From Streptomyces novaecaesareae (GTDB lineage: Bacteria > Actinomycetota > Actinomycetes > Streptomycetales > Streptomycetaceae): 64,000 nucleotides of DNA. The stretch lies in NCBI RefSeq assembly GCF_000716875.1, contig NZ_JNWQ01000031.1:1-64000 (forward strand), read 5' to 3'. Both the position numbers and the translations under genes were made by a program. Shown in pieces: positions 26,338 through 38,675 of the stretch. Each line of letters starts with the position of its first letter. Positions within the stretch are counted from its first letter, which is position 1. The notes below the pieces were generated by a model. The model saw only the letters and a list, made by a program, of their open reading frames with translations, ran no database searches and had not been told where the DNA came from.

Positions 26338-27827
26338 AGTGCCGGTGCCTCCTCCAGCAGGGTGTGCCCCCACTTGTCGTTGAGCGCGGCCTCGACGGCG
26401 CCGCCCACGCGGTACAGGCGGTCGTCCGCCATCGCGGGTGCGATGATCTGCAGGCCGACCGGGAGATTGTCCTCCGGGGCCAGGCCGACCGGCAGCGACA
26501 TGGCCGCGTTGCCCGCCAGGTTCGACGGGATCGTGCACAGGTCGGCCAGGTACATCGCCATCGGGTCGTCGGCGCGCTCGCCGATCGGGAAGGCGGTGGT
26601 CGGGGTGGTCGGCGAGACCAGCACGTCCACACCGGCGAAGGCGGCGTCGAAGTCCCGCGAGATGAGCGTGCGGACCTTCTGGGCCGAGCCGTAGTAGGCG
26701 TCGTAGTAGCCCGAGGACAGGGCGTAGGTACCCAGGATGATGCGGCGCTTGACCTCGTCGCCGAAGCCGGCCTCGCGGGTCAGCGCGGTGACCTCCTCGG
26801 CCGAGCGCGAGCCGTCGTCGCCGACCCGCAGGCCGTAGCGCATCGCGTCGAAGCGGGCCAGGTTGGAGGAGCACTCGCTGGGCGCGATCAGGTAGTACGC
26901 CGGCAGCGCCAGGTTGAACGACGGGCAGGAGACCTCGACGACCTCGGCGCCCAGCTCGCGCAGCAGCTCCACCGACTCCTGGAAGCGCTGCATCACGCCG
27001 GCCTGGTAGCCCTCGCCGGCGAACTCCTTGACCACGCCGATCCGCATGCCGCGGACGTCGCGCATCCGCGCGGCCTCGACCACGGCCGGGACCGGCGCGT
27101 CGATCGAGGTGGAGTCCAGCGGGTCGTGCCCGGCGATGGCCTCGTGCAGCAGCGCCGCGTCCAGCACGGTGCGGGCGCACGGGCCGCCCTGGTCCAGGCT
27201 GCTGGAGAACGCCACCAGGCCGTAGCGGGACACCGAGCCGTAGGTCGGCTTGACGCCGACGGTGCCGGTGACGGCACCGGGCTGGCGGATCGAGCCGCCG
27301 GTGTCGGTGCCGATCGCCAGCGGGGCCTCGAAGGCGGCCAGCGCGGCGGCCGAACCGCCGCCGGAACCGCCGGGGATGCGGGTGAGGTCCCACGGGTTGC
27401 CGGTCGGGCCGTAGGCGGAGTTCTCGGTGGAGGAGCCCATCGCGAACTCGTCCATGTTGGTCTTGCCGAGGATGACCACACCGGCGTCCTTGAGACGGGT
27501 GGTCAGGGTGGCGTCGTAGGGCGGGATCCAGCCCTGGAGCATCTTGGACCCGCAGGTGGTCGGGATGCCCTTGGTGGTGAAGACGTCCTTCAGCGCGAGC
27601 GGGACGCCGGCCAGCGGGCCCAGCTCCTCGCCCCTGGCGCGCTTCTCGTCGACGGCCTTGGCGGCGTTCAGCGCGCCCTCGGTGTCGACGTGCAGGAAGG
27701 CGTTGACCTTCTTGTCGACGGCCCCGATGCGGTCCAGGTGCGCCTGGGCGACCTCGACGGCGGAGACCTCACCCTTGGCGATGGCGCTCGCGGTCTCGGC
27801 GGCGGTGTAGCGAATCAGCTCGGTCAT
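26334..27827 (-). CDS. gatA: Asp-tRNA(Asn)/Glu-tRNA(Gln) amidotransferase subunit A
   Basis: A 497-aa amidase-signature enzyme that frees ammonia from glutamine for GatB. The Ser-cisSer-Lys triad is K80 (LALKDVF), S155 (PGGSGGGS) and S179 ([12 protein letters not shown]). Length and sequence are typical throughout. ATG at 27825-27827 lies 5 nt after the gatC stop, so gatC and gatA are cotranscribed, and the downstream small membrane protein overlaps its stop. The complex supplies Gln-tRNA and/or Asn-tRNA depending on which synthetases the organism lacks, which this window does not show. Confidence 0.96.
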   Translation of the reverse strand: MTELIRYTAAETASAIAKGEVSAVEVAQAHLDRIGAVDKKVNAFLHVDTEGALNAAKAVDEKRARGEELGPLAGVPLALKDVFTTKGIPTTCGSKMLQGWIPPYDATLTTRLKDAGVVILGKTNMDEFAMGSSTENSAYGPTGNPWDLTRIPGGSGGGSAAALAAFEAPLAIGTDTGGSIRQPGAVTGTVGVKPTYGSVSRYGLVAFSSSLDQGGPCARTVLDAALLHEAIAGHDPLDSTSIDAPVPAVVEAARMRDVRGMRIGVVKEFAGEGYQAGVMQRFQESVELLRELGAEVVEVSCPSFNLALPAYYLIAPSECSSNLARFDAMRYGLRVGDDGSRSAEEVTALTREAGFGDEVKRRIILGTYALSSGYYDAYYGSAQKVRTLISRDFDAAFAGVDVLVSPTTPTTAFPIGERADDPMAMYLADLCTIPSNLAGNAAMSLPVGLAPEDNLPVGLQIIAPAMADDRLYRVGGAVEAALNDKWGHTLLEEAPAL

Positions 27828-27832
27828 CTCGG

Positions 27833-28129
27833 TCAGTCCTCCCCGAGGATCTGCGGCACACGGAAACGCTGCTCCTCGGCGGCGGGGGCGCCGGACAGCG
27901 CCTGCTCCGGGGTGAGCGAGGGCCGCACCTCGTCCGCGCGCATGACGTTGGTCAGCGGCAGCGGGTGCGAGGTCGGCGGTACGTCCTGTCCGGCGACCTC
28001 GGAAACGCGGGCGACCGCGCCGATGATCACGTCGAGCTGCTCGGCGAAGTGGTCCAGCTCTTCGGGCTTCAGCTCAAGACGCGACAGCCGGGCGAGGTGG
28101 GCGACCTCCTCGCGCGTGATGCCAGGCAT
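27833..28129 (-). CDS. gatC: Asp-tRNA(Asn)/Glu-tRNA(Gln) amidotransferase subunit C
   Basis: A 98-aa GatC, the small clamp between GatA and GatB. The N-terminal helices [21 protein letters not shown] and the C-terminal segment with [16 protein letters not shown] and RFRVPQILG are standard. ATG at 28127-28129 opens the gatC-gatA-small membrane protein-gatB operon. A TAGGAT -10-like box lies about 115 nt upstream. Confidence 0.95.
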   Translation of the reverse strand: MPGITREEVAHLARLSRLELKPEELDHFAEQLDVIIGAVARVSEVAGQDVPPTSHPLPLTNVMRADEVRPSLTPEQALSGAPAAEEQRFRVPQILGED

Positions 28130-28243
28130 GCAGCGATCCTCAGGGTGAGTTCTGGTGAGACCCGGCCCCGCCTTGCGGGCGGTGCCGGGCCCGGGCAGGA
28201 GCAGCCGGGTTCCGGCGCTCCGTCCTCGTGGTCTTTGGACCCC

Positions 28244-28249
28244 ATCCTA
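28244..28249 (-). promoter_or_regulatory. Possible -10 box for the gat operon
   Basis: TAGGAT lies on the minus strand about 115 nt before gatC. No matching -35 box is seen at the usual distance. Confidence 0.3.
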
Positions 28250-28329
28250 TGGGGCCCGGCCCGGCCACCGGCCAACGAGTAACCGGCGGCGCCCGTCACT
28301 GCCGGGTCACCGTCGCACCTGCGCGCCCG

Positions 28330-30141
28330 TCACTGCGGCCGGAAGCGGGCCCAACTCTGCGTCCCCGGCGCCTTGATCTCCATCTGTGCCGCTTGGACCG
28401 CCTGGATCACGGGCGGCAGCACCGGCGGCAGGACGGGCGGGAGCGTCGGCGGCAGCACCGGCGGGATGGCGGGCTGGACGATCGGCTTGCCGCCCTGCAG
28501 CGGCTGGCCGCTCTGCAGCGACCTGAGGGCGGCGCGGATCTGCGGCGGCGCGCCCAGCCGCTCGACCGGCGGGGCGCCGGTGCGGTGCACCCGCAGCCAG
28601 GCGGTGGCCTGCTCGGCCGGCAGCGCGGCCGACACCAGCCAGCCCTGGACGGCGTCCACGCCCATGCAGTGCAGCCGCTCCCAGGTCTCGTCGTCCTCGA
28701 CGCCCTCGGCGACCACGGTCAGGCCCAGCGAGTGGGCCAGCTCCACCGAGCAGCGGACCACCGCCGCGTCGTGGTCGTCGGCGACCATCCGGGAGACGAA
28801 GGAGCGGTCGATCTTCAGCTCGCCGACCGGCAGGCTGCGCAGCCGCACCAGCGAGGAGTGCCCGGTGCCGAAGTCGTCCAGGGACATCCCGACGCCGTAG
28901 CCGCGCAGTTCGGCGAGGGTGTCGGCGGCCCGCCGGGAGTCGTCCAGCAGCAGCCGTTCGGTGATCTCCAGCTGGAGCGCGTGGGCCGGCACCTGGTGGC
29001 GCACGAGGTGGCCGGCGACGCGCTGGGCGAAGCCCGGGTTGAGGACGTCGCGCGGCGAGACGTTGACCGCGACCTGCACCTGCAGCCCCTGCTCGCGCCA
29101 GTAGGCGAGCTGGCCGACGGCGGCCTCCAGCACGTAGTCGGTGAGCCGGGGCATCAGGCCGCTGGACTCGGCCAGCCCGACGAACTCGTCCGGGGAGACC
29201 TTCCCCTGCCCGGGCCGCTCCCAGCGCAGCAGCGCCTCCAGGCCGACCACCCGGCCGTCGAAGGCCACCTTCGGCTGGTAGTGCAGCTGCACCTCGCCGG
29301 TCTCCAGGGCCCGCCGCAGGTCCCCGAGCAGCCCGATCCGGTACGGCGTGTCGGCGTCCTGGGATTCGTCGTACTGGGAGACGCCGCTGCGGCCGCTCTG
29401 GGCGTGGCCCATCGCGACGTCGGCCCGGCGCAGCAGCGACTCGGCGTCCTGGGCGTGCTGCGGGTAGACGCAGACGCCGCCGCTGGCCTCCAGGACGAGC
29501 AGCAGCCCGTCCAGCCGGATCGGGGCGGCCAGCTCGGCGATCAGTGCCTTGGCGACCCGTTCCAGGCTGTCCGGGCAGTTGATGCCGGGCAGCAGGACGG
29601 CGAACTCGTCGCCGCCCATCCGGGCCACCATGGGCCGGCCGCGCCGGTAGTGCCGGGGCAGGCCGGCGAAGACGTCGTCGATGGACTCCCGGGTGGCGCT
29701 GCCGGCCGGGCCGCCGGAGCGCAGTGCCCGGTGCAGCCGGCGGGCGATGTGAACCAGCAGCCGGTCACCGGCCGTATGACCGAGTGTGTCGTTGAGTGAT
29801 CGGAAGCGGTCGAGGTCAAGCAGTATGAGACCGACGCTGTAGCCGTGATCACATTCGGCGATCGCCTCCTGGGCGGCCAGCAGCAGGGCCTGACGGTTGG
29901 GCAGGTCCGTCAGCGGGTCGGTCAGTTGGTCGCGGGCGCGGTCCCGGGCGATCCGCCAGGCCGCCACCAGCACGGCCAGGGGCACCGCGAACAGCGGCAG
30001 CAGCTCGGGTTCGTACCGGTAGACCAGGACGGCCAGCGGGATGAGCGGCGCGGCTCCGGCCAGCAGCACGCCGAGCAGCAGGACCGCACCCGCCACCCCC
30101 TGCGGCGGGCGTGTGGGCGCACCGCCGGTCGTACGATCCAT
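28330..30141 (-). CDS. rmdB: Membrane GGDEF-EAL protein, RmdB-like phosphodiesterase candidate
   Basis: A 603-aa protein with two N-terminal membrane helices (15-63), a GGDEF domain with the motif at 176-180, and an EAL domain with E302-A303-L304. The EAL catalytic set is complete: VNVSPRD, EITERLL, DDFGTGHSS, KIDRSFV and VAEGVED, so c-di-GMP hydrolysis is expected. The GGDEF domain has an insert of about 25 residues (142-170) before the motif and lacks the RxxD inhibitory site. The C-terminus ends in a PPVLPP repeat and a free tail. From memory, the S. coelicolor protein next to ligA is RmdB, a reported phosphodiesterase. ATG at 30139-30141 has GGAGG 10 nt upstream. Confidence 0.88.
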   Translation of the reverse strand: MDRTTGGAPTRPPQGVAGAVLLLGVLLAGAAPLIPLAVLVYRYEPELLPLFAVPLAVLVAAWRIARDRARDQLTDPLTDLPNRQALLLAAQEAIAECDHGYSVGLILLDLDRFRSLNDTLGHTAGDRLLVHIARRLHRALRSGGPAGSATRESIDDVFAGLPRHYRRGRPMVARMGGDEFAVLLPGINCPDSLERVAKALIAELAAPIRLDGLLLVLEASGGVCVYPQHAQDAESLLRRADVAMGHAQSGRSGVSQYDESQDADTPYRIGLLGDLRRALETGEVQLHYQPKVAFDGRVVGLEALLRWERPGQGKVSPDEFVGLAESSGLMPRLTDYVLEAAVGQLAYWREQGLQVQVAVNVSPRDVLNPGFAQRVAGHLVRHQVPAHALQLEITERLLLDDSRRAADTLAELRGYGVGMSLDDFGTGHSSLVRLRSLPVGELKIDRSFVSRMVADDHDAAVVRCSVELAHSLGLTVVAEGVEDDETWERLHCMGVDAVQGWLVSAALPAEQATAWLRVHRTGAPPVERLGAPPQIRAALRSLQSGQPLQGGKPIVQPAIPPVLPPTLPPVLPPVLPPVIQAVQAAQMEIKAPGTQSWARFRPQ

Positions 30142-30463
30142 AAGCCCTGTCCTCCGTCGGGCCCGCCCCGTCAGGCCGCCTTACGGTGAGGCACCGTGCC
30201 GGTACCGACAGCTGCCGGGCATGGAGCGACCCCGAAGAGCACCGGCTCAGCCGGTGCCCCCACCCCTGCTGACACTCTGTTGCGCTCCAGGGTATGCCGG
30301 GGTCGACCCGGTGGGCAGACTTTCGGACAACCGGAAACGCGCCACCGCGCCCGGGTGTCGCACAGTGACACAATGCCCGCTTTCACTGCACGGCACCCGG
30401 TGACGCTGCATCAGGACGATAACAACCCGGATCCGGCCGTCCGCCGCTCGGGGCGGCCCCGGG
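30142..30463. other. Intergenic region between ligA and the rmdB-like gene
   Basis: No gene is supported. It holds an 8-bp hairpin (gcaccggc / gccggtgc, 30239-30257) and presumably the rmdB promoter. Short frames here have no ribosome-binding site. Confidence 0.4.
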
Positions 30464-33791
<3,328 letters not shown>

Positions 33792-33798
33792 CCGTCCG

Positions 33799-33804
33799 AG
33801 CCTA
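33799..33804 (-). promoter_or_regulatory. -10 box of the MetE-like/ligA transcript
   Basis: TAGGCT lies 7 nt before the GTG start. The -35 region would fall within the right arm of the neighbouring terminator. Confidence 0.45.
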
Positions 33805-33814
33805 CTCACGACGA

Positions 33815-33853
33815 CGGCCCCGGTGCCGAGCGCGGGGCTCGGCACCGGGGCCG
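33815..33853 (-). terminator. Terminator of the beta-helix protein gene
   Basis: A 17-bp perfect stem (33815-33831 / 33837-33853) with a 5-nt loop lies 19 nt after the stop. Confidence 0.8.
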
Positions 33854-33872
33854 CGGGGTCGATCCGCCGGGA

Positions 33873-36176
33873 TCAGTACGCCTGGTAGCCGAACTCGTCG
33901 ACGATCAGGTGCAGCGGGGCGCCGCTCGCGTTGTAGAGCGAGACCATGCCGTCCTTGACCGGGACGACCACCTGGTTGGGGATGGTCTCGCCGGGCAGGA
34001 AGTTGAGGTTCGAGGCGTTCGGCGCCGCGTCACCGTGCGGGTAGACGGTGAGGTGGCCCTCGGCGCCCGGCTCGGTGACGGTCACGTTGAGGGTCACCGC
34101 CGCGACGTTCGGGATGTCGCCGACCGGGATGTCGAGCGTGCCCCAGGCCGGGACGGTGCCCGCCGGGCGGGTGCCCGACTCCCAGGAGGTGTCCTGCCGG
34201 GTGTCGACGAGCCGGAACGGGCCGGCCGGGCGGTAGGCCACCTTGCCCTCGGCGCTGTAGTAGCCCGCGAGGTCGGCGATCAGCTGCACGGTGCCGCCGG
34301 AGGCGTTGAAGAACGACACCTTGCCGTCCTTCACCGGCACCGTCACCAGGTTGGGGATCGTGCGCCCGGCCGTCCAGTTGAGGTTGGAGGCGTTGGGCGC
34401 GGCGTCACCGTGCGGGAAGACGGTCAGGTGGCCGTCCTGCTGAGGGTCGGTCACCGTCACGTTCATCGTCACGGCCGTCACACCGGAGGCGGGGACGCCG
34501 GCCACACCGGCGACCTGAAGGTCCACGGTGCCGTACGGCGCGACGGCCTGCGCCGCCGGGACGCCGATCGGCTGACGGGTGTCCAGCAGCCGCGTCGGGC
34601 CCTGGGCGTGGAACAGCGAGCCCTTCGGGCTGTAGTAGCCCTCCAGGTCGGCGATCAGGTGCACCGTGCCGCCGGAGGCGTTGAAGAACGACACCTTGCC
34701 GTCCTTCACCGGGACGGTGACCAGGTTGGGGATCGTCCGCCCGGCCACCCAGTTGAGGTTCGACGAGTTGGGCGCGGTGTCGCCGTGCGGGAAGACGGTC
34801 AGGTGGCCGTCCTGCTGCGGCTGGGTCACCGTCACGTTCATCGTCACGGCCGTCACACCGGTCGCCGGCACGCCGGCCACACCGGCGACCTGAAGGTCCA
34901 CGGTGCCGTACGGCGCGACGGCCTGCGCCGCCGGGACGCCGATCGGCAGACGGGTGTCCAGCAGACGGGTCGGGCCCGCCGGGGTGAACGCGCTGCCGAT
35001 GTCGAGCATCTCGTTGGCGCCCCGGTCGCGGATGCCGCTGCCCGTACCGGTGTTGGGCACCGTCGGGTCGTCGCCGGGTGCCGCGCCGTTGAGGTCGGTC
35101 GGGAGCATGCCGGGGGCGTTCTCGTCCGCCGAGTCGACCGCGTGGTTGACCGGCGAGTCGGGGCCCTTGGGGACCCAGGTCGGGGCCACGAAGTCGTGCA
35201 CGCCCTGGCCGCCGCTGGCCACGGTGAACGACGGCTGGTCGGTGTACGAGGTACCGGCCCAGGTGTAGGCCGCGCCGCCGCTGCTCGGGTCGATGAGGTT
35301 GTAGTCGACCTTGGTGCCCGCGGTCGCAGTCTGCGCGACGGTGATCCCGGCGGACTTGGCCGGGTCGCCGCCGCACGCGCTGTTCATGTTCCGCGCGGTG
35401 TTCACCGCGTTGTTCTCGACGACCGCGCCGGTCGACGTGCCGTCCAGCACGATGCCCTGGAAGCAGGACGAGTAGACGGTGTTGGCCACGACGACGGTGT
35501 TCGGGGCGTCCTTGACCAGGATCCCGGTCATGTTGTCGTTGTAGTTCGCCTGGACCATGTTGGTGGTCACGACGGTGCCGGTGGCGCCGCCGTCCACGGT
35601 GATCGCCGGGCCCTGCGCGTAGCCGAACGAGCTGCGCCCGTAGCGCACGTTCGCGGAGCCGTTGGTGATGTGCAGGCCGGCGCCGGCACCGATCATCATC
35701 CCGTCGAAGGAGACGTCGTGGGCGCCGTCCACCAGCACGGTGGTCTTCTGGAAGGCCGAGAACACGGCCAGCTTCTCGAACCGGAGGTGATCGGCGCCCT
35801 TGACGACGAACCCGTCGACGGGCGTCTCGAACCCGCCGATGCGGGTGCCGCCGCCGAAGGAGCTGTTGCCTCCCTTGGCGCGGAAGGTGATCGGCGCCTC
35901 GGCGGTGCCCGACCGCGTGATGGTCAGGTTCTCGTTGTAGGTGCCGTCGGCGATCTCGACCGTCTGCCCCGGCTGGACGACCGCGGCGGCCGCCGCGATG
36001 GTGCAGAACGGGGCGGCCTCGGTGCCGGTGCCGCTGTCGGTGCAGTTCGCACCCGCGGCGTTGTTGACGGAGAGAGTGCCGCCCGCCGCGGCCGCGCTGC
36101 CCGCGCCGACGGCCGGCAGAGCGACCGTCCCGAGCAGCGTCGCACCGACGGCCAGCGCTGTACGGATTCTGGAAAT
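33873..36176 (-). CDS. Secreted beta-helix protein with three C-terminal RLLDTR-type repeats; start codon unclear
   Basis: An approximately 767-aa exported protein. The signal peptide (SRIRTALAVGATLLGTVALPAVGAG then AAAA) leads to a right-handed parallel beta-helix region (about 60-330) with recurring short strands and Asn/Gly turns, as in carbohydrate-active or surface-binding proteins. From about residue 400 there are three repeats of about 120-125 residues, each starting GP(T/F)RL(L/V)DTR and ending near GYYS or FGY, a module known from actinobacterial surface proteins. No ATG, GTG or TTG lies between the purine-rich AGGGGGG and the signal peptide. The best-placed codon is ATT at 36174-36176. 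The alternative is GTG at 36300-36302, which adds 42 unlikely residues. No catalytic residues are recognised. Confidence 0.75.
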   Translation of the reverse strand: MSRIRTALAVGATLLGTVALPAVGAGSAAAAGGTLSVNNAAGANCTDSGTGTEAAPFCTIAAAAAVVQPGQTVEIADGTYNENLTITRSGTAEAPITFRAKGGNSSFGGGTRIGGFETPVDGFVVKGADHLRFEKLAVFSAFQKTTVLVDGAHDVSFDGMMIGAGAGLHITNGSANVRYGRSSFGYAQGPAITVDGGATGTVVTTNMVQANYNDNMTGILVKDAPNTVVVANTVYSSCFQGIVLDGTSTGAVVENNAVNTARNMNSACGGDPAKSAGITVAQTATAGTKVDYNLIDPSSGGAAYTWAGTSYTDQPSFTVASGGQGVHDFVAPTWVPKGPDSPVNHAVDSADENAPGMLPTDLNGAAPGDDPTVPNTGTGSGIRDRGANEMLDIGSAFTPAGPTRLLDTRLPIGVPAAQAVAPYGTVDLQVAGVAGVPATGVTAVTMNVTVTQPQQDGHLTVFPHGDTAPNSSNLNWVAGRTIPNLVTVPVKDGKVSFFNASGGTVHLIADLEGYYSPKGSLFHAQGPTRLLDTRQPIGVPAAQAVAPYGTVDLQVAGVAGVPASGVTAVTMNVTVTDPQQDGHLTVFPHGDAAPNASNLNWTAGRTIPNLVTVPVKDGKVSFFNASGGTVQLIADLAGYYSAEGKVAYRPAGPFRLVDTRQDTSWESGTRPAGTVPAWGTLDIPVGDIPNVAAVTLNVTVTEPGAEGHLTVYPHGDAAPNASNLNFLPGETIPNQVVVPVKDGMVSLYNASGAPLHLIVDEFGYQAY
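34228..34977. repeat. Two near-identical 375-bp direct repeats inside the beta-helix protein gene
   Basis: The segments at about 34228-34602 and 34603-34977 are offset by exactly 375 bp (125 codons) and share long identical runs, for example from gacctgaaggtccacgg to gccgatcgg. A third, more diverged unit covers about 33876-34227. Confidence 0.85.
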
Positions 36177-36322
36177 TGGAGCCCCCCTGGGACTTTGAAG
36201 CGCAAATGACGCTTTTCTGCCCCCCGATGTCCGGAAACGATCAGTCGGAGGGCGGAGCGGATCATTGCACAGCAGGGGGGGCCGCGCCAAGACGAATTCC
36301 ACCGGTTCTTGGGCCGCACGCG

Positions 36323-36366
36323 AACGGCCCCCGGACCGGGCCCGGGGCTCGGTTTCGGGGGCCGTT
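36323..36366 (-). terminator. Hairpin downstream of the SDR gene
   Basis: An 11-bp perfect stem (aacggcccccg / cgggggccgtt) with further internal pairing lies 45 nt after the stop. No T-run follows. Confidence 0.5.
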
Positions 36367-36410
36367 TTCGGGGCCGGATTCGGGGGCCCGTCGGCCGGTG
36401 GGCGGGCGCC

Positions 36411-37100
36411 CTACCGGCCCGGGCGGACGGTGATGTCGGTCAGCTCCGCGTCCCGGGAGGCGTCGAGGGCGGCCAGGATCGCCCTGGCGACCGACTCGGG
36501 GGCGATCCAGCGGTCGGCGTCGTACTCCTTGCCCTCCTGCTGGTGCACCTTCGCCTGCATCGCGGTCGCGGTACGGCCCGGGTACACGGAGGTGACGCGG
36601 ACACCGTGCGCGTGCTCCTCGTGGCGCAGCGAGTCGGCGAGCGCCTTCAGGCCGTGCTTGCTGGCCGCGTACGCCGACCACTCGGCGTGGGCGTTGAGGC
36701 CGGCGCCGGAGTTGACGAAGAGCACGTGGCCCTTGGTCAGGCGCAGGGACGGCAGCAGCAGGCGGGTCAGCTCGGCGGGGCCGACCAGGTTGACGTTCAG
36801 CGTCTCCTGCCAGGCCTTCACCGGCAGATCGCCGACCGGGCCCAGCTCCACCACGCCCGCGACGTGCAGGAGGGAGTCCAGGGTGACGGGCAGCGCCTGG
36901 TGGCCGAAGGCCCAGGACAGCTTGGCCGGGTCCCCGAGATCGCCCACGAGGGTCCTCGCCCCGGGGAAACGCTGCCGCAGTTCGGCGGCCCGACGGGCGT
37001 CGCGGGCCAGCAGCCAGAGTTCGTCCCCGCGCTCGGCGAGGCGTTCGGCCAGGACGGCGCCGATGCCGGAGCCCGCGCCGGTGATCAGATGTGCAGCCAT
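36411..37100 (-). CDS. Short-chain dehydrogenase/reductase
   Basis: A 229-aa classical SDR. The cofactor motif TGAGSGIG (residues 8-15), the catalytic Ser in FVNSGAG and the Tyr/Lys pair in YAASKHG are present. ARDARR after the second strand suggests NADP preference. ATG at 37098-37100 follows GAGAGGATC; upstream in-frame residues do not match the family. It starts 13 nt after the LOG-family gene and probably forms a two-gene operon with it. The substrate cannot be inferred. Confidence 0.88.
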   Translation of the reverse strand: MAAHLITGAGSGIGAVLAERLAERGDELWLLARDARRAAELRQRFPGARTLVGDLGDPAKLSWAFGHQALPVTLDSLLHVAGVVELGPVGDLPVKAWQETLNVNLVGPAELTRLLLPSLRLTKGHVLFVNSGAGLNAHAEWSAYAASKHGLKALADSLRHEEHAHGVRVTSVYPGRTATAMQAKVHQQEGKEYDADRWIAPESVARAILAALDASRDAELTDITVRPGR

Positions 37101-37113
37101 GGCGTCGATCCTC

Positions 37114-37638
37114 TCAGGCCTTGAGCTGCGCAAACACCTCGGCGGGGGTGTCGGCGAAGCTGATCAGCTCGGTGAGGGGGCGGGGCAGGAAGCCCTCCGC
37201 GTCCATCCGCTCCAGCTGGGTGCGCAGGCCCGCGTAGAACCCCTCGGTGTCGAGCACGACCACCGGCTTCTCGAACATCCCGTGCTTCTTGAGCTCCAGC
37301 ACCTCGGTGACCTCGTCCAGCGTCCCCAGCCCGCCCACCAGGACGACGATCGCATCCGCCCGGGAGGCCAGCTCCGCCTTCCGCTCGGCCAGGTCGGCGG
37401 TCATCACCAACTCGTCCGCGCCGACGTACCCCTTGTGCCTCAGCATCTCGACCAGCACGCCGACCAGCCGCCCACCGGCCGCCTTCACCTCGTCGGCGAG
37501 CAGCCCCATCAGCCCGGCGTTCGACCCGCCCCATATCAGGGTGTGCCCGCCCTCCCCCAGGAGCCGGGCGAACTCGGCGGCCGGGCCGGTGTAGCGGTCG
37601 TCGAGCGAGTACGCGGAGCAGAATACACAGATGTTCAT
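37114..37638 (-). CDS. LOG-family protein (cytokinin riboside 5'-monophosphate phosphoribohydrolase-like)
   Basis: A 174-aa Rossmann-like protein of the LOG/TIGR00730 group, which cleaves N6-modified AMP to the free base and ribose phosphate. It has GGSNAGLMG (residues 39-47) and the second motif as VGGLGTLDE, with Val in place of the usual Pro of PGGxGTxxE. ATG at 37636-37638 gives the family start MNICVFCSA. It is the first gene of a pair with the SDR. Confidence 0.88.
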   Translation of the reverse strand: MNICVFCSAYSLDDRYTGPAAEFARLLGEGGHTLIWGGSNAGLMGLLADEVKAAGGRLVGVLVEMLRHKGYVGADELVMTADLAERKAELASRADAIVVLVGGLGTLDEVTEVLELKKHGMFEKPVVVLDTEGFYAGLRTQLERMDAEGFLPRPLTELISFADTPAEVFAQLKA

Positions 37639-37714
37639 AGTGCCCACTGGTCTATCACGCCCCACTGCCCCCACTCATTGGGATATCGCCCGGCCACAGG
37701 GAGCCCACAGGCCC

Positions 37715-37720
37715 TAGGGT
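37715..37720 (+). promoter_or_regulatory. -10 box of the methyltransferase gene, leaderless arrangement
   Basis: TAGGGT lies 7 nt before GTG at 37728, and there is no Shine-Dalgarno sequence. Confidence 0.45.
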
Positions 37721-37727
37721 GCTGCGC

Positions 37728-38675
37728 GTGCGCCATCTTGAGATATCCGACCTGATCACCGCGGTGGACCTGGCCGACGGCCGTCGGCTGCCGGTTCGGC
37801 GCGACGAGGTCGTCCGGCAGCTGCGCGACAGCGGGGACGAACCCGCGGCCCGGATCGTCGCCGGACTGCCCGCCGACCGGGACGGCACCCTCGACCCCGA
37901 CGCCGTGGACCGCCTGCTCATCAGCGTGCACACCGAACTCCAGCGGCTGAGCGAGGAACTGCGCATCGGCAACCGGCTGGTCCACCTGCTCGGCCCGCTC
38001 TTCACCGCGATCCGGGCCGACGGCGGACACCCCGGGCCGTACCGCCTGGTCGACATCGGCTGCGGCCTGGGCTACCTGGTCCGCTGGCTCGCGGCCACCG
38101 GCGCCCTCGGCCCCGACGTCGAACTGATCGGGGTCGACCTCAACGCCGCGCTCGTCGGCGAAGCGGACCGCCTCGCCCGCGCGGAAGGGCTCGACTGCCG
38201 CTTCGTCCACGGCAACGCCTTCGAACTGCCGGAAGCCGCGACCGTCTACGTCTCCACCGGCGTCCTGCACCACTTCGGCGCCGCCGCCCTGGCCGGGTTC
38301 TTCCGGACCCAGGCCGCCTCACCGGCACTCGCCTTCTGCCACTTCGACATCGCCGCGACCAGCCTCGCGCCCATCGGCGCCCGGGTCTTCCACCGCGCCC
38401 GGATGCGCCACCCGCTCGGCCGCCACGACGGCGTCGTCTCCGCCCGGCGCGCGCACGACGACGAAACGCTCCTGCGGGCCGCCGCCGTACCCGGCATGCG
38501 CGCGCTGCTGTACGAGCCCCGCGGCCTGTCCAACCCGTTCTGCACCACGCTGCGCCCGATCCTCGGGGTACGCCCGCAGCTGGAGCCGCCGCTGCGGCAG
38601 GCCCTCGGCCGGGCGTCGCGCCGACTGGTCGGCCCGGAGCATCTGGGTCCTGTCCGGGGCGAGGCCACCCGATGA
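37728..38675 (+). CDS. Class I SAM-dependent methyltransferase
   Basis: A 315-aa protein with motif I LVDIGCGLGYLVRW (about residues 107-120), an acidic residue at the end of the second strand (LIGVDLNAALV) and the motif IV-like segment VYVSTGVLHHFG. The N-terminal 100 residues are helical, and the C-terminal part (NPFCTTLRPILGVRPQ) is not typical of any one subfamily I know. The GTG at 37728 is preferred over one three codons earlier because of the -10 spacing. Its stop overlaps the start of the next gene (ATGA), so they are translated together. The substrate is unknown; a lipid or small molecule is possible given the membrane partner. Confidence 0.8.
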   Translation: MRHLEISDLITAVDLADGRRLPVRRDEVVRQLRDSGDEPAARIVAGLPADRDGTLDPDAVDRLLISVHTELQRLSEELRIGNRLVHLLGPLFTAIRADGGHPGPYRLVDIGCGLGYLVRWLAATGALGPDVELIGVDLNAALVGEADRLARAEGLDCRFVHGNAFELPEAATVYVSTGVLHHFGAAALAGFFRTQAASPALAFCHFDIAATSLAPIGARVFHRARMRHPLGRHDGVVSARRAHDDETLLRAAAVPGMRALLYEPRGLSNPFCTTLRPILGVRPQLEPPLRQALGRASRRLVGPEHLGPVRGEATR

